A DNA stretch of 64,000 nucleotides, taken from NCBI GenBank assembly GCA_958299035.1, contig CATQJL010000001.1, forward strand, positions 74,793,594 to 74,857,593, written 5' to 3'. This stretch comes from Cylicocyclus nassatus (Eukaryota; Nematoda; Chromadorea; Rhabditida; Strongylidae). The notes beneath the pieces were generated by a model. That model saw only the letters and a program-made list of their open reading frames with translations, searched no databases and was not told the origin of the DNA. A program made the position numbers and the translations under genes. This document shows positions 1 to 10,748 of this stretch, one piece after another (position 1 is the first letter of the stretch; each line of letters starts with the position of its first letter).

Positions 1-99
1 ATAGGTTAAATTTCGTTTCTGTGGGGGATTTTTCAGAGATGTTTTGGTAGCGTAAAAATCGTTATGTGGGTGTAACGTGAATTCCGTTTCTCGTTTTAG

Positions 100-257
100 G
101 GGATGCACCAGAGACTTTTGATTTTGAACTTTCTGGATGTAATGAGTCCGTGGCGCTCCAGAGTTTTTGCAAATGCTGTACTTTGTTTTTGGACTATAGA
201 AACACTAAGAAAGCTGAGATGTTGCACTATTCAATTCTTGCGGCCGGTAGAACCTAA
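100..257 (+). CDS. Possible last exon of an upstream gene (partial)
   Basis: An AG acceptor (TCGTTTTAG, ending at 99) opens a frame starting with a 2-nt overhang and reading 51 codons (DAPETFDFELSGCNES... to LHYSILAAGRT) to a TAA at 255-257. The composition is protein-like, but I do not recognise the family. A second frame over the same bases (ATG at 103, to 327) also stays open and cannot be excluded. If this exon is real, only about 88 bp separate its stop from the acceptor of the next gene, the spacing expected inside a nematode operon. No AATAAA is visible between them. Confidence 0.3.
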
Positions 258-356
258 TAACTCTGTCGACAGTCGTTATGGCAAAAAGCAAGTTGGTCGG
301 CATTGGACCCTTGAGCTGAAAAGCTGATTTTTGTCTCAAACACAGAAGATACGATA

Positions 357-3300
357 ATGGAAAATCTGACCATTAGTTGCGGAAAGTCTACGCTAGTGCC
401 TATGACTTTGAGAGCAATTCAGCAAAACTTGCATCCCCAATATATCCCAGGCTTTCAGACCAAGAACACTCTCGACCTTATGAAGAAAGATCTTGCTGAA
501 TTTGGTGATGCGATGACACAGGAAGTGACCGATCTTACTAATGCAGCCAAAGGAGGTTAGTTCCTTTCTTGAATCATGTATAGTGCGGTCATTCAAATGC
601 AACTGCGTATTAGGTATTGACACGGCGACACACGTTATCAAGGAACAGGCTCAGTATCTGGAAAAGTTGGTTACTCCAGACGCTGAAGAGAAGCCATTAG
701 TCCCCGAGGTCGTAACATCTCCTGCTGCTGAGCCGCCTACCTCCAGCACTTCTGTTCCGAAATCGCAATCGTACGAAGACACATTGGCTGCCAAGGTATC
801 GGTTGTAAACTTCCCGTTTCTCTCTGCCTTTATTAGTCGGATTCATTTAGGTCGAAAAAAGTGCAGCGATCGGACTAGGTTGGATGAAATCGGTTGTGGA
901 CAGTGTAACGGACACTGTGAAAAGTTTGGCAGTGGAAGAAACAACTCGAGGCGAGGACGACATCACTGAGACTATCCGACCACGAATCATGCGTAAGACA
1001 AACCTGAGCCCGGTTAGTTTAGTTTTCATCAACCTTTTTTCTTGTTCATGAATAGGCTTACATCATTGCCTACGTGTTTCGATGGTTATGCCTATTAGGC
1101 TTAGATAACTAGGAGTATGAAAGTCGAGGTGATGCACTGCCAGTGCGGTAGGCCCTATTGCGCTTTATTCAGAGAAATTTGAACGATCGATTAGGTCGAT
1201 AACGTGGAGCTGCACTTGGGCATGACGACTCAATAAGTAAGATCTATGCCGCGTTTCTCATATCTACTGTCCGATATAACGGCTCATCGAGTGATCACTC
1301 AGATTTTTTGTAAGCAAAAGAAGTAACAGGCAAGAAAAGGCAGAAACTTCTACTGAACTTTTGCGTCAGAGTTTGTCCCTACTTCTCCATCACTATGGTG
1401 CCGTTTACATCGGATACTATTAGGTTGTAAAGAAAGTTCCCGGGCAGTTGCAAAAATTTTTTTCAAATCGCTGTAACTTCAAGCAGATTGATTCTTTTTT
1501 GGCTACAAACTTCATTGCAAAGACAATTTTGTCCACAACATATATTTGTCTTGCTAGCTTCTCAGCACCTCACTGCGGTCCACCGGCATGCGCAGAAGGG
1601 AAAAAGGTCGTCGCGAAAAGTGGCCTATTTGCGCAGGACTATCTCAAGCATGATGAGAGCTGGAGAGCCCAGATGCTGTGGTTATATAGAGGTCTGCTGG
1701 GGCCGTTATGGGGACCATTCATGTTTTTGAAGGACCACCTGCAAAAAATTTTTCCCAGGAAGTTTGAAAAATCGACCATTTTTTGCCCCCAAAAATGCAC
1801 CATTTTTCGGGTAAGTGAGTTTGAAGTCTTCTAGTTCTGCACAGAAAGGACCAAATTTTTGATTACTGGGAACATTGTTGGGGTAATGCCTTGCACACCT
1901 TTTGAACCCATCATCCAGGCGTGGCGATCCCCGCAGAAGCGACGCCAGCTGCGAAAAGAGTTGCAGTCAGAGGCAAGTTCGACAGCTTGTAATTTCTGAG
2001 CGCAAATCGCAAAACTCGAGTGCAGCTGCGGGTTGGAAGCTAACAGGTTCCTCAATCAGATCACTCATGATTTGGACGAAATTTTTTGAACTGCACAGAA
2101 AAATGGGCGCAGGAAGGAAAATTGTGAAATTTTTATGGTTGCAAAGACTTCCTTTTTTGATGTGCAGAACAAACACGTCTTGGCGTCGATAAAATTTAGA
2201 AGGCCTGCTGAAAACTTCAGGCTTCCCTCTATTGAACAGTATAAAAAACTTGGTGTCAAAGTCCGACCGAGCGCCGAAAAAAGGTGTTTGAAAATGAACT
2301 TTCCAAAAGTGCCCGGGAACTTTCTTTACAACCTAATATAATAGTAACTGGGAATTGCAAATGTGTGAGCGCACGGCTAACTCTTATGCTCGCTTTCCAT
2401 ACCGCTTTGGGCAAACTACTTTCAGACCCATTATGAATACGCTCAGCCCAATACCTGCTCTTTCTAATATCTGCTCAGTTTCAGGCGAAGCTTTTGGAAT
2501 TACAGTCAACGGAGTCAACTTATCGTAATGAGCCCGAGAATCTTGAAGCGTATGAAAAATGGGTGTCTCGATTTGTAATGGAAGAGTATGATGCAGAAAT
2601 CAATATATTGTTGGCAAATAACCCTAAAATGAGGGAGATATATGGAAAAATGGTGAGCCAACCTTACGAAGGCTCTCAAATATAGAAAGTGGAAAATCTT
2701 TTCAGGTACCATCCGAAATTGATGCAAAGACGTTTTGGTCTCGTTATTTTTTCGCGGTACAAATTGCTGAAATGGATGAAGAACTACAACACTCTTTTGC
2801 ATTGAAAGAACTTTCTGTCAAGACCGGAGCTGATGGGAAGAAATCCAAGAAAGGTGACAGAATATTTGTTTTTACTTCTTTCTGCTGCCATAGTTAGTCT
2901 TTAGGTGAGTCTCCTAGTTCTGATGGATCAATAGCCGTTGTAGACCAACAACCAACCAGCCCCGCTGCATCTGCTGATGATTGGAGTGTATGTAGCGAGA
3001 AGAACTATGTAGAGGTGGGTGCTTTTCAAATCAAGGAAGTTGTCTGGTCTAAATTTTCTCTTCTGTCTTTGGAATTTATCGCATTTTTGTTTGGCGTAGT
3101 TTTTATTGAATAAGCATTATGCTCATTTGTGGTCGATTCAACCGCGATAGAATAGATTGCGCATTGACCATGGTTTTCTCTTGTTATGGCGTAAAAAATG
3201 TTCACAATTTTTTTGTTAGTCATTGCAGTAGATTTTGAAAGCCCTGACCACTTTATCTCGGCATATGGTTTATCTGTTCGAATAGGCGCTCGATGGCAAA

Positions 3301-3808
3301 AAAAAAACGTTTGAGAGCGCAGAGAGAATTATAAAGGAACCCGTTTGTGGTTCTGCTTGTTCAGCAGTTGTAGTTCATAACACGCGACTCAATCCTTGTA
3401 TCTTGGTTATCTGGTTTTTTAGCCAGTAATACAGCTTTTGATGGTAGCCTTTCTTTGTGGGGCAGTTATTTACAACTCCAGTAAGATTCCCTTTTGCTCA
3501 GAAATCTCGAATTTGCTCCTCTTCTGGAGATTCCAAAATGTGTGATCCATCAACTTTTCTTCATAGCCTAAAGCACATGATGAAATTTCGTTATAGTCTG
3601 GAAAAGTTTTATTCCATGAGATTCTTCTTCAAATGGAGCCGCCATCCTTTTTTGCTTTTGTGATTCGAGCAGTACAGTTTTTCTCTAGGAAATCAGCTCA
3701 ACGAATGGTGATGATGAGACTGGACCAACAACTCCACGCCCGAAAGATGAAGGTGACGGCAAAGATAAGGAAAAGAAGGATGACAACTGGGTGGACTGGG
3801 ACGAATGA
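357..3808 (+). CDS. BSD-domain protein, BSDC1-like, 7 exons
   Basis: Exons that splice in frame are 357-555, 614-795, 851-1012, 2485-2652, 2706-2853, 2905-3014 and 3689-3808, giving about 362 aa. The N-terminal part carries LDLMKKDLAEFGDAMTQEV, like the amphipathic N-terminus of BSDC1. The middle (residues ~80-120) is Pro/Ser/Thr-rich. The BSD domain is about residues 180-260, with the hallmark FWSRYFF at 247-253. The tail is acidic/basic and ends DDNWVDWDE, a typical BSDC1-type terminus. The molecular role of BSDC1 is poorly defined; BSD domains occur in TFIIH p62 and synapse-associated proteins. The first exon is uncertain: ATG 357 follows an AG at 344-345 that could be a spliced-leader site, but an AG at 449-450 would give a different 5' end and the usual Trp-rich N-terminus is not visible. 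Intron 1013-2484 carries a mariner foldback. Confidence 0.85.
1013..2484 (+). other. Large intron of the BSDC1-like gene
   Basis: Donor GTTAGT at 1013 and acceptor GTTTCAG ending at 2484. Nearly all of its length beyond ordinary intron sequence is the mariner-type foldback at 1420-2336. The short ORFs inside it are products of that repeat and are not coding. Confidence 0.75.
1420..2336. mobile_element. Mariner-type foldback (MITE), 917 bp
   Basis: Left end TTAGGTTGTAAAGAAAGTTC and right end GAACTTTCTTTACAACCTAA are perfect inverted copies, flanked by TA at 1418-1419 and 2337-2338. The TTAGGTTG terminus and TA duplication are typical of mariner/Tc1 elements. No transposase frame is visible. 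It sits in an intron of the BSDC1-like gene. Confidence 0.85.
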
Positions 3809-4155
3809 AGAGTCTTGAACATTAATGTACAGATTACTTTTGCTTCACCTCCAGCGAATTATGCTGTTTATTCTTTTATACTGCGACTAAATCGAGTTTT
3901 CAATGCTCCTTGCTTCACTATAACCATTTTTCATGATATTAATCGCATTGTCGTGTAATTTCGGTTTTTCCATGTTTGTGTGATAATGGGAAATAGTCAT
4001 TTCAGCTCGTGTTTTCAAAGCCGATGAGCTGCTTGTACATGGGTTCCCTTGTTTTAACTTTGTTCATTCTTTTGTAAGACAGCGATGTGTACATAATACA
4101 GCATGTACAATAGTTTTTGATTCACTTTACACTTTTGAATTTGTGAAATTATTCG

Positions 4156-4161
4156 AATAAA
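4156..4161 (+). terminator. Poly(A) signal of the BSDC1-like gene
   Basis: AATAAA about 350 bp after the stop at 3808 and about 140 bp before the acceptor that precedes rpb-9. The signal plus the ~100-nt intercistronic gap is the layout of nematode operons processed by SL2-type trans-splicing. Confidence 0.6.
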
Positions 4162-4290
4162 CTTTTTTTACTTGTGTTGTTGCTAAAGCTGATTTTCTAT
4201 CTATCTCTGAGTCAAGATCTCCGGTGCATCTACTGTTTTTCTATAACTCATTGACAGTTGCTGTACACAACACTTGTAATACTATCATTA

Positions 4291-4303
4291 CTTGTTACAG
4301 ATC
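4291..4303 (+). promoter_or_regulatory. Probable trans-splice acceptor of rpb-9
   Basis: CTTGTTACAG followed by ATC and the start codon at 4304. An acceptor three bases before the ATG with no upstream coding exon is best read as a spliced-leader addition site. An ordinary 5'UTR intron is the alternative. Confidence 0.6.
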
Positions 4304-5627
4304 ATGAGCGGTCCAGGCTTTGTAGGAATAAAGTTTTGTCCAGAATGGTGAGTAACATTTTGTGATTTCTTGGATTTTGCTTATTTTACGCATTTTTTAC
4401 GCAGTTGTATGTAATAATAAAGCGACAGATTTGACGAGTTTATCTTTTCAACCGGTCACTCACTGTTCTTTATTCGTTAGAAAGTTTTTTCTTTGATCTT
4501 CATTTTTACTGCGCATAGTGTGTCCACTGCATTTGGCGTTACATAGACCCAAACAATTTATGTTCATGATAATCGCTCGTGCCTAATTGCCCTAAAGGGA
4601 TAACTATACATACCATGTTTTACTTGTAATTAAACTCAAGTTACAAACACTTTGGCGAGCAGTTTTCCTAATTAAGCGGGACGTTCCTTTGATTATAAAG
4701 CGTCACCACAGCACCGCTGCATCAAAACCAAGTAACCCAAACTTGAAAGGTTTTCTTTGCCCTCCATTTCAGCTGGTCATTTCTTCCCCAATTTTGCGCT
4801 TGTTTTCCCATAATTTTCTCATAACTATCCAACCAGCATTCTATTTTTGCTGTTTTGGCCGTGAAGAGATAAGGGTGACGACAATAGCTCTGACCGCCAT
4901 TGTAATTTGATTCCTTTGATTTTTGAACATTTGGATGGAGCTCCAGGAAAAGTATGATACTTCAGCCTTTGCATAAAATACTGCTGCATTCAAACATCAT
5001 AGCAGAATTTAGGCGCAAGCACTATATTTTTGGACTTTTTTCTTTGTCTTTGCAAAAGTGTTATTGAAAAATTTCATATTTCGAAAATTTTCCAGTAACA
5101 ATATGTTGTACCCGAGGGAGGATAAGGAACACCGACAGCTGATGTACGCATGCCGAAATTGTGACCACAAGCAGATTGCCGACAATCCATGCATTTACGT
5201 CAACAAATTAGTGCATGAGGTGGAGTGAGTGATGTGATTTGCACGCTGTTTACGCTCAGACAAATGCGCCGTAAAATCTTTTACAGCGAATTGACACAAA
5301 TTTGCGCAGATGTGGTTCATGATCCCACTTTACCAAAAACGGAAGACCATCCATGTCCGAAATGCGGTGGAACCCAAGCAGTGTTCTTCCAAGCGCAAAC
5401 TCGGAGAGCTGAGGTTTGCGCCTTTTCCGATTTTTTTTTACATAGTGAAACATCTTATTTGCTTGTGGAACACATAATTCGAAAACGAGCAGTTACTTAC
5501 AGATGCTTCTATTTTTTATATTTTTGCAAAATGATATTTTCTACTTCTGTTTTTGCCGTTTCAGGAGGAGATGAGGTTGTACTATGTATGTATGGATACC
5601 ACCTGTAGTCATCGTTGGACGGAATAG
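4304..5627 (+). CDS. rpb-9: RNA polymerase II subunit RPB9, 4 exons
   Basis: Exons 4304-4347, 5096-5224, 5287-5413 and 5565-5627 give 120 aa, close to the usual ~120-125 aa. RPB9 is a zinc-ribbon subunit on the Pol II jaw/lobe involved in start-site choice, fidelity and TFIIS-dependent cleavage. The N-terminal zinc ribbon has Cys12, Cys15, Cys34 and Cys37 (FCPECNN, ACRNC). The linker holds the conserved DPTLPKT. The C-terminal TFIIS-like ribbon has Cys81, Cys84, Cys109 and Cys114 ([26 protein letters not shown]). All splice sites are GT-AG and keep phase. The gene lies between BSDC1-like and lmtr-2 in the same orientation. No damage is seen. Confidence 0.97.
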
Positions 5628-5764
5628 TTTTGTCTTGGGATTGTTCTGCTCATTGTATGTATCTATTCGTCGTTGATTTGGAATGTTATAGTCTTTGTAA
5701 ATGAATCTTTGTTCGCATTTGGATGTTGCTTTTCGGAAAAATAGTTCTTTCTTTGCTTACCTCC

Positions 5765-5770
5765 AATAAA
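5765..5770 (+). terminator. Poly(A) signal of rpb-9
   Basis: AATAAA 138 bp after the rpb-9 stop and only ~35 bp before the acceptor of lmtr-2. The gap is tight and supports coupled 3'-end formation and trans-splicing. Confidence 0.6.
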
Positions 5771-5794
5771 CCTACATATTCTTGATGTAAAGTG

Positions 5795-5805
5795 GGTGGC
5801 TTAGG
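5795..5805 (+). promoter_or_regulatory. Probable trans-splice acceptor of lmtr-2
   Basis: GTGGCTTAG then G and ATG at 5806. The AG ends one base before the start codon, so the mature mRNA would begin directly at the coding sequence after a spliced leader. Confidence 0.55.
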
Positions 5806-8800
5806 ATGCTTCGTCAAAAAGCTTTAGTCGAGGTGCTTGGTCAAGTGAACACAGCCGAGGTGTCAGGCGCTTTACTCTTCAATCGAGAAGGTATGTGTTA
5901 TCCATAATGATCGTCCGTTTCCATATGTTTTAAACTCGTACTTTCCTTCCTTTTTTTGGTAAGGAATTGATTGGTAGTGCTCAGCCTTAGTTCCTGAAGC
6001 CAATGCTCTGGTTTACTATCCGATTTTGTTGCATTACGGGGGGAGTTTTTTAATTTTCTTTTTTTTGCTTGTTAATGAGGCAGTTCGTTGTCTCAGCTCT
6101 GTTTCTAAAGGTAAAAGATAGTCAGTGGTAACAGTAACTGTGGAACTTTAAATGTTATATAGTCGTCCTCCCCCACTAGACACTCAGTGGACGAATTTGA
6201 ATTTGAGCAGGAGCAAATGGCTAGCGTCAGAGCGCGGCAGACGCCGCCACTGTCGAAGTGTGCGCATATGCTGTTTTTTCATTTCTCTTCGTGTTTCTTT
6301 GTTGTTACTCTTCTTGCGGCAATGCATCATATCAGATTCGAGATTTTGCTACCGGTGATCGTTGTTTCATGCTGTCATTATCGTTTGCCTCACATTTTTT
6401 CAGGTAAAGATGGGGTTACGATGCAGTTGAAGATTCTTGATGAAATGCCGCTTATTGCCCTTTCCGGTAAAAAAAAAAACACATGCACAAGCGTCTTTCG
6501 TGAATTATGAATCAATTTCCTAATTGAGTGTGCTCTCCAAACTTTTTTTTCTCAGACCTGAATCTTTTCAAGAAGTATAGGTGTTTTTTGGATGAAGCAT
6601 CCGACATATTAGGTTGTAACAGAATTAATGCAGGTTTTTCGCTCACCTTTTTCAGAATGCTGGTTTAGAAAGGGAAAATGTTTTCTCAGAGAGTTTTGCA
6701 TATTATTTGGAAGCTCTTTTCTTCTAATTTCTTATGCATTCTTTCGTTTCAGTAGAAGTGAATTTGTCTAGAAGTTCTGGGCTCATGAATGGAAAAAACC
6801 AAATCTCGAAATTCTCTCTCTCAACATACCTGGCTCTAAAACCACCAGAAACAATCGGAAATCGCTGCAAATTTACATATTATTTTTGAGTGACTATATT
6901 ACAAAATGTATGCTAAATCATGAATTCTGAAAACATCTGAGTCGAAAATTTTCAGAGCAAAATTTAGCGGTCGCCGTGGTCCGTCTCTATTATGTAAAAA
7001 TCCTCAGCCCGAAGCGACTGCGGAGCTTCCGCTTTATATAGGAAGAATAGACTTTGGGCATTTATGGCTGAAAAAATCGGGAGCCATTCTCCCTACACAG
7101 CTTTGAAAAAATTCAAAAGTTTCAGAAAAGCGATTTTTCAAATTCTCAGAAATGTCGAAAAAAAATGAGTACTTTCAAAATTTTTTCAAATATCCTCTTG
7201 CAAAGAATTCTTTTTCAATTCCGAATTTAGCGCTGCTGCACAACCGTAGGCTACACAGTGAGTTATATTTGCGCTAACCTTACTACATTTGATAGTAAGT
7301 AATGGTCTCTTAAAGTGAAGGTTTTCTGAAAAAATTCTTGGCAGAGTTCGGGCTATAAGATTTTTCTCAGTGAAGCTACAACAAGACAATAATGCATACT
7401 GAGTTGAGAAAGGTTTGCTGATTACAACAATTCGTGCTGCACACGAAAAGACTATTTGTGTAAAAAGTTATAATGATTCAAACACAAAATTCAGAAAACC
7501 TGCATTAATTCTGTTACAACCTAATACTTGTTCATGGCAATATCCATGCCATACGTATATCCTTAATTGCACGTAAGCACTTGGTTGTTTGTTTGTTCCC
7601 TTATCTGTGAAGAAGTGAATTCCTAGCCCCTAGTCTTCACTGCGTGTATTTTCAGCTTTATCTGGAAAAAAATATAAGGCAAACGATAATAACAGCATGG
7701 AACAACGATCACCGGTAGCAAAATCTCGAATCTGATATGATGCATTGCCGCAAGAAGAGTAACAACAAAGAAACACGAAGAGAAATGAAAAAAAAAACAG
7801 TATATGTGCACACTTTGACCGTGGCGGCGTCTGCCGCGCCCTGACGCTAGCCATTTGCTCCTGCTCAAATTCAAATTCGTCCACTGAGTGTCTAGTGGGG
7901 GGAGGGCGACTATAATACATGTCATGATATCCGCCTCGAAACGCTGGTCTTGAATCTCGAAACTCAGTATGAATCACCCAAACGATTGCTTGGTAGTTAT
8001 GAACGGCGTTTCCCCTTTGCGCCTGTATTAGAGTTTTCGAAGCGTCTTTAGGTCTAAAGATGGCGAATATTTTGTAGTAGTAGAATGCCGTTTGATTTTC
8101 TAGCTGTTTTTCATTTTTGCTTGTCTAGGTGGAGGTTATATCCTTTCAATGGATCTTGCGCAGAGAACGAACGCAATCAGCGTGGCGAGTATTTGTTTAC
8201 CACACTCTTCAATCTCTGCCGTCGCGTATGTATGTGTCAGATGAGCTGCCTCAGTGGTTAGGAATTCAGCAATTTAATGAAACTGGCTAATCTTATGAGC
8301 TAAGAATAATCTCTATTCTCTAACTAGGAGACTCGAGACCGTTTTGCGGACATTGTCAACAAACTCGAACTTACTCTCTAGTAATTCCAGGTCGCAAATG
8401 ATTCTAGATGAATTAGATTACGAGCATTAACTTGCTTATTACCCTATCAGGTTTGTTTGAACAATATGTCAAAGCGGTCTCGAGGAGTCATAGAATGATT
8501 GATACATGACCAACTAAAACACAAGAAAGCGCGACATAGTGTCAGTCAAAACTGAACTTCCAGGACTTCTGCTCGCGTATAGCGGTTATGGTGACAGCAA
8601 AGACCATGCAAACGTGTCAGCTGCTTTGATATCCAGTATATGGGAATCATTCGACAAGAAAGGTGAGAATCCCTTTCATCAGAAAACGGTTGATTTGTCG
8701 TTACTCTAAATTCTTTTGCAGGTGGTAGAGAAGATCTACAAGAAGCTATGATTGTCTGTGAGGATGGTGTCATGGCAGCTACTCGAGTTGCTAATATGCT

Positions 8801-8956
8801 TCTTGCACTGAAGGTAATAATGGATGTGTGCCCAAATCCTTATTCTTATCTCTCCAGGCTTCCAAAAATTGTCAACTAGGACTAGTCCGTGCCAAATTGC
8901 GTGCACTTGCTAAATATTTGGATGGTCCGATATCGGTAGTATCACGAAACGTATAG
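5806..8956 (+). CDS. lmtr-2: Ragulator subunit LAMTOR2 (p14/roadblock fold), 4 exons
   Basis: Exons 5806-5890, 8564-8662, 8722-8813 and 8858-8956 give 124 aa; human LAMTOR2 has 125. It is a roadblock/LC7-fold subunit of the lysosomal Ragulator complex, which anchors Rag GTPases and recruits mTORC1; it pairs with LAMTOR3. Recognisable segments are MLRQKALVEVLGQVNT at the N-terminus, then LLLAYSGYGD, SIWESFDKKG, CEDGVMAATRVANMLLALKA and a C-terminal LRALAKYLDGPISVVSR. Intron 1 (5891-8563, 2.67 kb) is swollen by a mariner foldback and by two inverted copies of a foreign exon. Introns 2 and 3 are about 50 bp. A Tc1-like foldback begins 41 bp past the stop, so the native 3'UTR and poly(A) signal are not visible. 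From memory, rpb-9 and lmtr-2 are also neighbours in C. elegans (Y97E10AR cluster). Confidence 0.95.
6152..6466 (+). pseudogene. Captured exon fragment, copy 1 (unrecognised gene)
   Basis: From 6152 to about 6410 this matches, in inverse orientation, positions 7655-7918. One frame reads HSVDEFEFEQEQMASVRAR and another part, after TTTTTTCAG at ~6403, reads KDGVTMQLKILDEMPLIALS up to a GT at about 6467. It therefore looks like two exons and the intron between them. It lies inside lmtr-2 intron 1 on the sense strand. I do not recognise the parent gene. The left side lacks about 100 bp of exon present in the other copy. Confidence 0.45.
6609..7524. mobile_element. Mariner-type foldback (MITE), 916 bp
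   Basis: TTAGGTTGTAACAGAATTAA at the left end and its exact complement at the right end, with TA at 6607-6608 and 7525-7526. Beyond TTAGGTTGTAA the terminal sequence differs from the element at 1420, so it is a separate family. It lies in lmtr-2 intron 1, between the two inverted exon copies. Confidence 0.85.
7630..8022 (-). pseudogene. Captured exon fragment, copy 2, longer (unrecognised gene)
   Basis: On the minus strand an AG acceptor (AATACAG, ending at 8023) opens a long frame: AQRGNAVHNYQAIVWVIHTE, then DSRPAFRGGYHDMYYSR, PPPTRHSVDEFEFEQEQM and ASVRARQTPPRSK. A weak donor lies near 7818. A second acceptor (TTTTTTTTCCAG) precedes DKAENTRSED and a stop at about 7630. Composition and splice signals suggest real coding sequence, antisense within lmtr-2 intron 1. 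It could be a nested gene or a transposon-captured fragment. No family is recognised. Confidence 0.45.
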
Positions 8957-8996
8957 AGGTTGGTTTTTCTCAGTCGTGATGTAAACTCGCCTCATA

Positions 8997-9920
8997 CAGT
9001 CTGTCCCAATCGGCAGCAGGCCGAACGGTTGGAGTAAATTTGCGCGCTCGCAGCAATAGGGGTTTGCTCTGCATGTGCGCACTGTAGGGGAAAGGGAAGA
9101 GATTTAAGAGAGAGCAGAAGGCCTAAGGTCTAAGGCATACCTCACGCGATTTTAGTCGCTGCGCGATCTGCCACTGCAAGAACTCTTCATAGCTGATCGT
9201 AAACACACTTTGCCTGGACCAGACTTGCTGCGTCTGGTACAACTTACGAAATCTATGCGCCCATGCATCTGAGAGCCGCGCATGGTTAATCTGTAGACAT
9301 CTGGCAAATCGCCAAGTCGCGGGGATGTAGCGATTTTGCCAAATCGCGGGAAGTAGCCTTAGGCCTAAGGCCTAAGGCATACCTCGCGCGATTCGGCCAA
9401 ATCGCGACGTTCACGCGACCTGGCAGTTTGCCAGATGTTTCCACATTTATCGTGCGCGGCTCTCCAATACATGGGTGCGTAGCTTTTGTAATTTGTTGCG
9501 AACTGATCAAGTCCTGCCTTAACAAAGCGCTCCGACGACCAATTATGAACCGTTGTTCTGTGACAAATCGCGCAGCGACTGGAATCGCGCGAGGTATGTC
9601 CGAGGCCTAAGGCATACCTTACGCGATTTGACTAAGTCGCGACGTCCACGCGTCTTGGCATTCTGCCAGATTTTCACAAATTCATCATGGGCAGTTTTCA
9701 AAAGCATAGACGCGTAGCTTTTGTAAGTTCTTGCAAACGGATCAAGTTCTGTGCAAACAAAGGGCGGTAACGACCAATTACGAAGAGCCGCTTCTGTGCC
9801 GAATCGCGTAGCGACGGAAATCGCGCGAGGTATGCCTTAGGCCTTAGGCGCGACGCAAAACTCTAGCGACGTGGGCTTCTGCCGGGCCATTTTCGGCCTG
9901 AATGGGATTGGGACAGACTG
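8997..9920. mobile_element. Tc1-like foldback, 924 bp
   Basis: Ends CAGTCTGTCCCAATC and GATTGGGACAGACTG with TA at 8995-8996 and 9921-9922. The interior is a patchwork of direct and inverted subrepeats built on AGGCCTAAGGCATACC and GCGCGATTNNGCCAAATCGCG. Related sequence occurs at 56675-56900. No transposase is seen. It begins 41 bp after the lmtr-2 stop codon. Confidence 0.8.
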
Positions 9921-10150
9921 TAGGGTTTGAAGCAGCAAAAACTGCACGCGTGTATCTATCTCCCGCGGGCACTCGGTAGCAGGAGAGCTAAAAACGCTCC
10001 ATCTTTCTCGTCTCACAAAGGAAGGATATTTGATCGCATTGATCGCAGTGACGGTTGGGTAACCGGTGTATACCGCGTATAACGTCCTCAGAGGATGATC
10101 TCTAAACCGTATTCCATATCTGCTATGACGTCATTCTGGAGGAGTTATAA

Positions 10151-10227
10151 GGGGTTTTGGTGCAGTGGATAGTGGCTTGGACTGCGGAACTGGACATCGT
10201 GGGTTCGATTCCTCTCGGATGCCACCC
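10151..10227 (+). repeat. tRNA-derived sequence (SINE-like), left arm
   Basis: An A-box-like TGGTGCAGTGGATAGTGG and a B box GGGTTCGATTCC are spaced as in a tRNA gene, followed by a short T run. The T-stem has mismatches and the acceptor ends do not pair well, so it is not a functional tRNA. It is mirrored at 10673-10748. Confidence 0.55.
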
Positions 10228-10312
10228 TTTTTGCATTTTTGTGGATTTTAGCAGGCAACTTGTAAAACCTGTAGACATCAAAAAAATTGATTTTCACCAG
10301 TTATGGACAGAA

Positions 10313-10474
10313 CATTGCAATCGATTAACATATTGTGCATCAAAAAATTGATAAATATGCCATTTTTGACAGGTTAGCTGCTCCTCTCTATGTCATTGCA
10401 ATCGATTAACATATTGTGCATCAAAAAATTGATAAAGATGCCGTTTTTGACAGGTTAGCTGCTCCTCTCTATGT
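10313..10474 (+). repeat. Two tandem copies of an ~81-bp unit
   Basis: CATTGCAATCGATTAACATA starts at 10313 and again at 10394, and both copies run to CTCCTCTCTATGTC. They form the loop of the surrounding foldback. Confidence 0.8.
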
Positions 10475-10672
10475 CAAGCACGAATTCGGAATTTTTCAAT
10501 GTAAGATTGAGTAAAGTGTTCAATGAAAAGGGCGAAAACGAGTGTTTTTAGGTTAAACGGTGGTTCAGTGCCAATAAATGTAAATATATTGCTTCATATT
10601 GTGAAAATCAACTTTTTTTGATGTCTACAGGTTTTGCAACTTGCCTGCTAAAATCCACAAAAATGCAAAAAG

Positions 10673-10748
10673 GATGGCATCCGAGAGGAATCGAACCCAC
10701 GACGCCCAGCTCCGCAGTCCAAGCCACTATCCACTGCACAAAAATCCT
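10673..10748 (-). repeat. tRNA-derived sequence (SINE-like), right arm
   Basis: Inverted copy of 10151-10227 with the B box read as GGAATCGAACCC on the plus strand. A few substitutions separate the arms. Confidence 0.55.

Noticed and set aside
10151..10227. Functional tRNA gene
   Set aside because: A and B boxes are present but T-stem and acceptor pairing are poor, and the sequence is part of a repeated foldback.
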